IMG/VR virus record: IMGVR_UViG_3300042465_003308
Coordinates: 1 to 30,116 of that record
Direction: 5' to 3' (one strand)
DNA from: a virus
Length of the DNA: 30,116 bases
Under the pieces are notes generated by a model, which did no database searches, was not told where the DNA came from, and saw only the letters and a list, made by a program, of their open reading frames with translations. Position 1 is the first letter of the stretch. Every line of letters starts with the position of its first letter. Shown here one piece after another: positions 16,448 through 22,766 of the stretch. Made by a program: the position numbers and the translations under genes.

Positions 16448-18168
16448 TGAAAAAAGTTACCGCAGGGCTTACCGCCCTTTTGCTGTCCACAACGTCTTTG
16501 CAATCTGCTACGCTTTTGCCAAACGGCCAGCAGCAATTCATAAGCGGCAGCGGTGTTCCGTATGCCAGTGGCAAAGTTTTTTTCTATTCAAACTATCCAA
16601 CGTGTTCGATTTTGAAAAATACTTGGTCGGATAGTGCCGGATCAGTTCTTAATACCAATCCTGTGATTTTGGACTCCGCCGGTCGTGCGACAATCTTTGG
16701 CACAGGCGGCTATTGCCAAGTTTTAAAAGACTCTAATGATAATACAGTCTGGACAAAATACACATCCGATACTTCTTCTGCATCGAACTTAGGATGGGGA
16801 GGAACTTCTAGCGGCACAGCTAACGCCCAAACCCTTTCTGTCTCCACGTTCACGCAATTAGATGGCCAAACGCTTTACTTTATCGCTGGCACAACAAACA
16901 CAGCATCTATGACGTTGAATGTGAATAGCACAGGCGCTGCAGCTGTTGTGAAAACAAATGGCACAACTACATCGTTTTTAACAGGCTTTGAAGTTGTTGC
17001 AGGTAGTGTTATTGGCGTGACATATGTTGCCGCGACAGGTCAATTCCAACTCATAACCAATCCAAGTGTGCAGCCTCCGGGCGAGGTCGCGTCATTTGCA
17101 ATGAATACTTGTCCAGCTGGATGGCTTGCTGCAGATGGCACCGCATATTCTCGCTCAACATACGCCGGACTTTTCGGAAAGATCAGCACAACATGGGGAA
17201 CAGGTGACGGCTCTACAACATTTAACGTGCCGGACTTTAGAGGATCTTTTCTACGAGGATGGGATAACGGCAGAGGATTTGATACAACATTATCTGGCGG
17301 CGTTGTTACATCTGGTAGCAGTTCTATTACAGGATTAGCTTCTACAGCGTTCATGTATGTTGGTATGCCTGTATCCGGCACTGGTATTCCAAGTAATACA
17401 GTCGTAGGGGCCATCAATTCCTCAACATCGATTACGCTTGGCCAAGCATCTTCTCCTACCACTCCTGTAAATGCTACTGTTACATCTGGTATTTTGTCAG
17501 GCACCACATCACTTGGTAGTAATACCATAACAGGGCTTTCAAGCACTACAGGTCTTACGGTAGGACAAGGCGTTTCTGGCACCGGTATTTTATCTGGAAC
17601 TGTAATCACATCGATAAATAGCACGACACAAATTTCAGTTGGTTTGCCATTAACAGGGAATACTTCAGCAGGTGGAACAACTATAACTGGATTGTCGAGC
17701 ACGACAGGAATGGTTGCTGGCCAATTTATATCGGGTCCAAATATATATGCTGGAACAACTATTTCTTCTATTACAAACTCCACAACTATAGTTATATCGA
17801 TAGGGGCGATTGCTACTGCAACTGCTACCTCTTTATCATTTGGTCCGACAGCAAGTGGCACGAACAACATGACATTTGCTTCCGCTACAACTCCTCTTAC
17901 ATTTACAGGTAGAGCTTTCGCCAGTTATCAATCAGATCAATACGCAAATCATAACCACAGCACAACAGAAGCTGCGCACAATCATGGTATTTCAGCCATC
18001 GGTATGAATGGTGGATCATCAGGCGTTTTTTATACACTAACTACCCCTGCAACCGCTTTTACGAATACTACATCGTCTGTTACAGGATTGTCAGTAGCTA
18101 CTTCCACATCTGGCGGCAATGAAACAAGACCAGAAAACTATTCAGTGTTGTATTGCATTAAGTATTAA
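16444..18168 (+). CDS. Tail fibre with phage collar domain and inserted tandem repeats
   Basis: 574 residues from ATG 16444; a second ATG at 16447 is better spaced from AAGGGG and equally possible. The collar-domain signature is clear: SFAMNTCPAGWLAADG, then FGKISTTWGTGDGSTTFNVP and FRGSFLRGWDNGRG. The end is typical, HNHSTTEAAHNHG (a possible metal-binding His cluster) and ETRPENYSVLYCIKY. Between GRG and the His cluster, roughly 17290-17880, three repeats of about 60 residues are inserted, built on ITGLSSTTG, VSGTGI and ITSINSTT. The N-terminus (MKKVTAGLTALLLSTTSLQSA) looks like a signal peptide, odd for a tail fibre. Probable receptor-binding protein and the last gene of the late operon. 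Confidence 0.82.
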   Translation: MMKKVTAGLTALLLSTTSLQSATLLPNGQQQFISGSGVPYASGKVFFYSNYPTCSILKNTWSDSAGSVLNTNPVILDSAGRATIFGTGGYCQVLKDSNDNTVWTKYTSDTSSASNLGWGGTSSGTANAQTLSVSTFTQLDGQTLYFIAGTTNTASMTLNVNSTGAAAVVKTNGTTTSFLTGFEVVAGSVIGVTYVAATGQFQLITNPSVQPPGEVASFAMNTCPAGWLAADGTAYSRSTYAGLFGKISTTWGTGDGSTTFNVPDFRGSFLRGWDNGRGFDTTLSGGVVTSGSSSITGLASTAFMYVGMPVSGTGIPSNTVVGAINSSTSITLGQASSPTTPVNATVTSGILSGTTSLGSNTITGLSSTTGLTVGQGVSGTGILSGTVITSINSTTQISVGLPLTGNTSAGGTTITGLSSTTGMVAGQFISGPNIYAGTTISSITNSTTIVISIGAIATATATSLSFGPTASGTNNMTFASATTPLTFTGRAFASYQSDQYANHNHSTTEAAHNHGISAIGMNGGSSGVFYTLTTPATAFTNTTSSVTGLSVATSTSGGNETRPENYSVLYCIKY

Positions 18169-18211
18169 GCACATCGAATACTGAGTAGCTAATGGCTCTA
18201 AGGTTTTAGCG
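18169..18211. other. Convergence point of late and early transcription
   Basis: Only 43 nt separate the fibre stop from the stop of the leftward ATPase gene. An imperfect inverted repeat can be drawn: TAGCTAA near 18186-18192 with TTAGGCTA at 18212-18219, one bulge and a long loop. There is no GC-rich stem or long T run in either direction. A weak bidirectional terminator is possible, but read-through with overlapping 3' ends is just as likely. Confidence 0.3.
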
Positions 18212-19402
18212 TTAGGCTAGACCGTGCATGTTGCGGGAACGGGGAATATAACTTTCCGTTCCTGCGACACGCTCAAAGATCCCAGACTTTTCCATTAACG
18301 ATAAAATCTTTTCCGCTTTTTCTGCCGGTGTGCGTTGACACAAAAAGCGCAGGATGAGGGATGAAGCTAAAGGCGCGCGGTGTTTTAAGTAAATCTCAAA
18401 TGAATATTGGAAAGTTTCTTCCATCACTTGATCGTCGGAACGCATAATCATGTCGCGGAAAATTTGCGGCATGAGTTCTTCGATTTCTAAAAGCCATCCT
18501 CTTGCGCGCTCCACATCTTGAAGGCGAATTGCCAACTCTTCCCCTCTCGACATGGCTGCAACCATAGACAATTTAACCGCGAAGATTGTTCCGCGACGGG
18601 GAGTGTAATTGGCGAGCTTTGGGTGGTCAGGAACTGGTGCCCAATTGTCTTTCCGCCATCGTTCCATTTCCGCAATCGCATTCGCATCCCACTTTATCTC
18701 GCCATAGTAGTCGGCAACTTCATCGAGCTTTTTGACAAGCGAAGTTTGTAAGATGTCTTGATTTTTGTATTTGCCGAATAGCGGAACACTTGGCGTGGAT
18801 GATGAATAGACCATAAGCATTCGTGAGGTCCAACCCATCGTCCATGCAGCCTCGGGTAACAACGTGGCAAGAAATCCCGGCTGCGATCCTGTCAAGAGCG
18901 TAGTCATGGGTTTTGGAATGTCGATGGGTTCTTTAAGGCTGTGTCGTCTTTCTTCCCGATAGGAGTCTTTGTGGTCGAATAGTTCATTAATAATGCTCAA
19001 AAAGTTTAAGTCATGCGCATTTAAAAAGACACCGAGTTCTGCTGCGAACACAAACATATGATGATATTCGAGCAGCTTATTGTTTGGCAGCAATACGGAT
19101 CTGTGTGCGCGGGCAAGTGCGTCGATGAAACTTGCAGCCGTCACGCTGTTAGGCGAGATATGATATTTCTTTGTGGCTTTTAGGAGTTGCTCGGCGGGGT
19201 TTATTGCTTGTGATTTGCCGACTCCCGGTGGGGCGACGAGCATGGTATAAAGGTTTGCAAATTGCGGTCCCGCTTTTGTTTGCGTCCAGACGCGCTTTTC
19301 GAGCGCACCGGAGAGCGTTGTGATTGCCGCCCACTTGCGAAAGATTTCCGGCGAAGGCCGTTCTTCTGTGTATGTTAAAAATTGATCGACGAAATCAGCC
19401 AC
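18212..19402 (-). CDS. P-loop ATPase, putative replicative helicase (DUF3987-like)
   Basis: 396 residues. The Walker A is at 58-64 (PPGVGKS) after LYTMLVA. A hydrophobic strand ending in Glu, MFVFAAELGVFL (about 115-126), stands at the Walker B position. TGSQPGFLATLL followed by GWTSRMLMVYSS is the sensor/arginine-finger-like block common in DUF3987 phage ATPases, which are often annotated as helicase or primase-helicase proteins. It is the last gene of the leftward replication operon, 16 nt after the polymerase gene. It probably unwinds DNA for the phage Pol A. No primase zinc finger or TOPRIM is visible, so priming must come from elsewhere. Confidence 0.7.
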   Translation of the reverse strand: MADFVDQFLTYTEERPSPEIFRKWAAITTLSGALEKRVWTQTKAGPQFANLYTMLVAPPGVGKSQAINPAEQLLKATKKYHISPNSVTAASFIDALARAHRSVLLPNNKLLEYHHMFVFAAELGVFLNAHDLNFLSIINELFDHKDSYREERRHSLKEPIDIPKPMTTLLTGSQPGFLATLLPEAAWTMGWTSRMLMVYSSSTPSVPLFGKYKNQDILQTSLVKKLDEVADYYGEIKWDANAIAEMERWRKDNWAPVPDHPKLANYTPRRGTIFAVKLSMVAAMSRGEELAIRLQDVERARGWLLEIEELMPQIFRDMIMRSDDQVMEETFQYSFEIYLKHRAPLASSLILRFLCQRTPAEKAEKILSLMEKSGIFERVAGTESYIPRSRNMHGLA

Positions 19403-19418
19403 GGCGCAAGCGCCTCCC

Positions 19419-20900
19419 TCACAGTTTTTGATTTAATATTGGTGTGCGCTTACGGGGATCTTTGACGTTCTTCCATTTGGCAAGGCCATCTGGGTTGGAG
19501 TTCGCGTCAAAGTTTCCCCAATTCCATCCAACTTTTGCTTCTCCGGGGACGATCAATGTGTGGCCGGAGTGTTCAAACGCGATGTGAAAATGCGAAAGAG
19601 CTTCTTCGATAATCGCAACTTCGTCTTCTGTCTCGCGGTATTGAAAGTAAAGAGCGTCGTGAACTTGGGCTATGAGCTGCACCTGCGGCATGTGATACCA
19701 AACGCGCCAGAGGACGAGGTTTAACCTATCCGCCGTCGCGCTCTGCGGTGAGAACGCAATCGCTTCCCGGAGCGTCGTGTCGTCGTTCGAACGTCCGAAG
19801 AAGGTTCGCTGGCGGCCAAAGGGCGTGGTGATGCTGTGGGTTGTTTGGAGTTGTCCTGCAACCCATCGGTGCCATTTTGGAATTCCTGCGAACCGTTCGA
19901 AGTAGGCTCGTTGGAAATGTTCTGCTGTGGCGGTTGGGATTTTGGCGTGTCTTGCCATTGTTGGGGGAAGGCCTCGGTAATTGCTTCCATGGCCGAGCTT
20001 TTTTGCCATATCTCTGTAGGTAAGGTTTCGATAGAAGGGGGTGTCTGCCACGCGGCGATTATGTTTCGGATCGCTGCTCCATTCGAGGGAAGGCCAAGCC
20101 GTTTGTGCAACAAGGGTATGGAGATCACCAGAATAACAGGCGTCAAGGTAAGACCAATCATTACAAATGATCCCAGAAAGCCATCCAACTTCACGGCTTT
20201 CAGCTTGCTCAAGGTCAATGCCACAAATTTTGTAGCCGCGATCTGCGACAAACATTTTCCGCAAAGACGCCGTGATGTTTTGTAAATTCGTGCCAGTCCC
20301 GAAAGCATTTGTTGAGCTACTAAAGCGCCCTGTTTCAGTGCCCGCGACATTGTAAGAGGTTCGCATTCTACCATCTGGATCGACTTCTGTTTTGAGAACT
20401 GAGAGTTGTTTTGTTGCGTCACGGATTGCGAGGATCGTCGCAACCAAAGGTCGAGCGTGATAGTAGTTGTCTAACTTCTCCAGCGCCTCTCGATCCATTG
20501 ATAGTTTTCGTTCGCCTTTTTTGGAGGTCCAGATTTCTGGAATTCGCATGTGTTTGAAGAAGAAGTCTTGAAGCATTTTAGGGGAATTAGCTTTAAGAGG
20601 CTTATCCCAAACAGCATCGGCAAGACGATCCAGAAGGTGTGTAAGACGAACAATCTCATTCGAGAGGTTTTCAATTCCCTTTTGTCTTTCGTATCCATCG
20701 ATCAAAAATCCTCTTGTCATCATGTCGAGAACGGGAGCTTGTAGCGCCCGGGCGAAATCGTAAATCTTTGGAGCTTCGCCGAGCGCACGGATCGAGCCGA
20801 GCACTTCATGCGTAATGCAACAATCCAACCCGTTATAGATTTGCTCGTTTTCTGGAAGCGTTACGCCTTCCTGCAAGGCGCTGGTGTTTATGATGGGCAT
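19419..20900 (-). CDS. Family-A DNA polymerase carrying only the last exonuclease motif
   Basis: 493 residues. It has TETGRFSSS at 188-196, motif A around Asp229 (ICGIDLEQAE), motif B with Arg296, Lys300 and Tyr308 (RDMAKKLGHGSNY), and motif C at 413-416 (VHDA), so all catalytic aspartates are present. His304 stands where Pol I has Phe762, and Ala416 follows the motif C Asp where Glu is usual. The N-terminus is short: only Exo III (YNGLD, Tyr22-Asp26) is present, while Exo I and II lie in the UDG fusion gene upstream. The two chains probably assemble into one proofreading polymerase. The ATG follows the stop of a 38-aa gene by 3 nt, with little Shine-Dalgarno, so coupling is likely. Confidence 0.92.
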   Translation of the reverse strand: MPIINTSALQEGVTLPENEQIYNGLDCCITHEVLGSIRALGEAPKIYDFARALQAPVLDMMTRGFLIDGYERQKGIENLSNEIVRLTHLLDRLADAVWDKPLKANSPKMLQDFFFKHMRIPEIWTSKKGERKLSMDREALEKLDNYYHARPLVATILAIRDATKQLSVLKTEVDPDGRMRTSYNVAGTETGRFSSSTNAFGTGTNLQNITASLRKMFVADRGYKICGIDLEQAESREVGWLSGIICNDWSYLDACYSGDLHTLVAQTAWPSLEWSSDPKHNRRVADTPFYRNLTYRDMAKKLGHGSNYRGLPPTMARHAKIPTATAEHFQRAYFERFAGIPKWHRWVAGQLQTTHSITTPFGRQRTFFGRSNDDTTLREAIAFSPQSATADRLNLVLWRVWYHMPQVQLIAQVHDALYFQYRETEDEVAIIEEALSHFHIAFEHSGHTLIVPGEAKVGWNWGNFDANSNPDGLAKWKNVKDPRKRTPILNQKL

Positions 20901-20903
20901 GGT

Positions 20904-21020
20904 TCACGCGAAGAATAAGAGGAGAGAGGTAAGGACGAGCCAAATACTGAAAGCAAATTCTTGTCCCGTCAGGATGTAATAAATGAATGCTGCGCCCGCA
21001 GCCCCCGCAACTACAAACAT
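20904..21020 (-). CDS. 38-aa membrane peptide between DUF7220 gene and polymerase
   Basis: Reading leftward, ATG at 21020-21018 shares one base with the TAA of the DUF7220 gene (TAATG). The frame ends at TGA 20906-20904, 3 nt before the polymerase ATG. The 38 residues (starting MFVVAGAAGAAFIYYIL, ending LLLFFA) form two hydrophobic helices separated by TGQEFAFS, so a hairpin membrane protein is likely. The exact fit between neighbours and the coupled start support it as a real gene. Function is unknown; it may partner the DUF7220 protein. Confidence 0.65.
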   Translation of the reverse strand: MFVVAGAAGAAFIYYILTGQEFAFSIWLVLTSLLLFFA

Positions 21021-21244
21021 TAAAGCACTCCATTTTCTTGAATGTAATTAAAAATTCGACGCCAGATATAACTGCGAACAATACTAACAAGGGTGAATAT
21101 GCAGGTGATTAGAAAGGTGTCTTTGTGTGTGGTTTGAAAGTTGAAGTAAGCGAATGTTAGCTCTGCGACGAAATAGGAAATTATAAAACCAGAGGCGGTA
21201 TTTAGCAGGGCCTCGAGAAATGAATGTTTGCGGGATTGTGCCAT
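21020..21244 (-). CDS. DUF7220-like small membrane protein
   Basis: 74 residues with the pattern of DUF7220 phage proteins: a charged start (MAQSRKHSFLEALLNTASGF), a first membrane segment (IISYFVAELTFAYFNF), a polar turn (QTTHKDT), a second membrane segment (FLITCIFTLVSIVRSYI) and a basic end (WRRIFNYIQ). The conserved SRxxSFxEAxxNTxxGF and RSYxxRRxF features are what I recall of the family; the function is not known to me. Its ATG directly follows the TAA of the UDG-exonuclease gene and its stop overlaps the next small gene, so it is embedded in the polymerase operon. Confidence 0.78.
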   Translation of the reverse strand: MAQSRKHSFLEALLNTASGFIISYFVAELTFAYFNFQTTHKDTFLITCIFTLVSIVRSYIWRRIFNYIQENGVL

Positions 21245-22303
21245 TTAATCATCCTTCTTCATCTCCGTGATCTTTTTCCCTCTCATCATTTTCCATGCAG
21301 GTTCCTGCGTGTAAACGGAACCCAAGAAGCCTAAGCCTTTTTGCATCTCTGGGTAGAGGGCATGATGATAGAGCATAGTGTCCTCCCGGCATCCGCGCGG
21401 GCGAAAGCCTTCCTTGATAAGGTATTGGAGATCGTAAAGACCGTTCTGGAATATCTTAGTAATGCTCGGATTTTCTAAAATTGCACGAACAATTTTTCTT
21501 GCATCTTTCTCGATGTTCGCTGTCGGCCAATAGTTTCCGCCCTTGTTCTTGTCCCAGAACGGGACCACCATGGCGTGTGTCGGGCTGGCGCTAAAACCAA
21601 CCATTTCAATCATTCCGAATTTAGTCTCGATGTCACAAGCGCATTCAGATTTGAGGTGCTGATCGACCCATTCAAGAGCCTCGGCGATTGTAGGGTTGAC
21701 AAGAATATGGCGCTCTGGGCGTTTGATCTCAGGGAATTCGCTCTCACGCTTCGCTTTGATAAGGTCGGCAATGGCGATAGGTCGCCAAGCCCAATTTCGC
21801 AATACGGCTGCGGGATGGTAGGTGGGCAGAACCTTGTGTGGGACGAGGGAGGATGTCGCAACAGTTCCACGCAAAGCGCCAATGCCATTAGTATGCAGCA
21901 AAGCCCAACAAGCGGTGCTGCCAAGGGCAATAATGAGGTTGGGGGAAACTTGTGTAAGTTCATCCTTTAGCCTCTCGAGTTCTGGAAGGTATTGCGGTTG
22001 TAGGTATTGGCCGATCTTGCCGAGATGGGGGAGGGTATAACCCTCCCCGCAAGCGTCTTTCTTGCAGCACAAAGCTGCGAGGTCATTGTTTGGTGGCCGC
22101 AAGGCTAACACATTCGTCAGAAAGCAATCGCGTCTTGTAAGGCCCGCTTCCTGCAACATTCGTGTTAGCTCTTGCCCGGAATAGCCTTGAAAGGGCTTGC
22201 CGATTAGAGCTTCCTGTTCGCCCCACGCCTCTCCAACGATTGCAATTCGCGCATCGTGAGGGCCAGCACTATGTGCAAAAGCTGGAGAGGTTTGATAGGC
22301 CAT
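21245..22303 (-). CDS. Uracil-DNA glycosylase fused to the first part of a Pol I-type 3'-5' exonuclease
   Basis: 352 residues in two parts. Residues 1-185 are a UDG superfamily domain (family 4/5 type): GEAWGEQE at 24-31, the following FQGYSGQEL, IIALGSTA at 124-131 and HPAAVLRN at 163-170. Cys79, Cys80 and Cys85 are candidates for an Fe-S site. Residues about 198-340 are DnaQ-like: Exo I Asp224/Glu226 (CDIET), Exo II with Asn287 and Asp291 (FQNGLYD), then DTMLYHHALYP and KGLGFLGSVYT. The chain ends at residue 352 before Exo III, which is found on the polymerase gene. It may excise uracil ahead of synthesis and complete the proofreading site in trans. Its ATG lies 1 nt beyond the stop of the MazG-like gene. 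Confidence 0.87.
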   Translation of the reverse strand: MAYQTSPAFAHSAGPHDARIAIVGEAWGEQEALIGKPFQGYSGQELTRMLQEAGLTRRDCFLTNVLALRPPNNDLAALCCKKDACGEGYTLPHLGKIGQYLQPQYLPELERLKDELTQVSPNLIIALGSTACWALLHTNGIGALRGTVATSSLVPHKVLPTYHPAAVLRNWAWRPIAIADLIKAKRESEFPEIKRPERHILVNPTIAEALEWVDQHLKSECACDIETKFGMIEMVGFSASPTHAMVVPFWDKNKGGNYWPTANIEKDARKIVRAILENPSITKIFQNGLYDLQYLIKEGFRPRGCREDTMLYHHALYPEMQKGLGFLGSVYTQEPAWKMMRGKKITEMKKDD

Positions 22304-22304
22304 T

Positions 22305-22766
22305 TTAGTTTTGTTCTTCCGTAACGATTGCTAAAAGCAACAAGCTGTAAACAACGAGATCATCGATGCGGGCAGATACAGGTTCGGTTCTGTTACGGCC
22401 TTTGTTATTGCGAACGTCTTTCACGTATTGCTGAATTGAGTCGATGTGCTTTCCGGCCAGCATCATCCACACCGTTGACATCGGAAGGTCTTGCTGCTGC
22501 GCGAGGCGGCGGAAGTTCGCAAGGATGTCACCGCTATCGCCATACTCAGAGTTCTTTGTGGTGAACAATTGCTCTGCGCGCTTAATTGCGTCTGCGACGA
22601 TTACGACTTGTGGATTGTTGACAGGAGTTGTGTTCACGAGTTTTGGCCTTTCGCTAACAGATTGTGGAGGTGGAGGGGGCGCAAATTCAACGTCTGCAAT
22701 GGTTTTATACATATCCTCAAGATCGACCGGGATCTGGTCAGCTATCGGTCGTGGTGTCTTGTTCAT
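22305..22766 (-). CDS. MazG-like / DUF1599-type nucleotide pyrophosphohydrolase-like protein
   Basis: ATG 22766 (153 aa) is preferred because AAAAGGAG lies 7 nt before it; a longer frame to 22862 would overlap the methyltransferase gene more. Residues 1-55 are Pro-rich and probably disordered (a run of Pro near 30-34). Residues about 57-150 are all-helical with KNSEYGDSGD (71-80), NF at 84-85, Lys106 and RIDDLVVY (133-140). This K-x-x-x-YG ... NF ... K ... R-x-D-D-x-x-x-Y pattern is typical of phage MazG-related proteins that act on (d)NTPs or are linked to nucleotide modification. Substrate is not predictable. It overlaps the ParB-methyltransferase gene by 29 nt. Confidence 0.65.
   Translation of the reverse strand: MNKTPRPIADQIPVDLEDMYKTIADVEFAPPPPPQSVSERPKLVNTTPVNNPQVVIVADAIKRAEQLFTTKNSEYGDSGDILANFRRLAQQQDLPMSTVWMMLAGKHIDSIQQYVKDVRNNKGRNRTEPVSARIDDLVVYSLLLLAIVTEEQN

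Noticed and set aside
17040-17870. Leftward 276-codon frame rich in Val, Ile and Pro opposite the fibre repeats
   Set aside because: It mirrors the Thr/Ser/Gly repeat codons of the fibre gene; the Val/Pro pattern is the reverse-complement reading.
19721-20443. Leftward 240-codon frame inside the polymerase gene
   Set aside because: A shifted reading of the polymerase gene, which has all catalytic motifs in its own frame; Ser/Gln-rich without motif.
21610-21963. Leftward 117-codon frame inside the UDG-exonuclease gene
   Set aside because: Overlaps in another frame a gene with clear motifs; no start signal.
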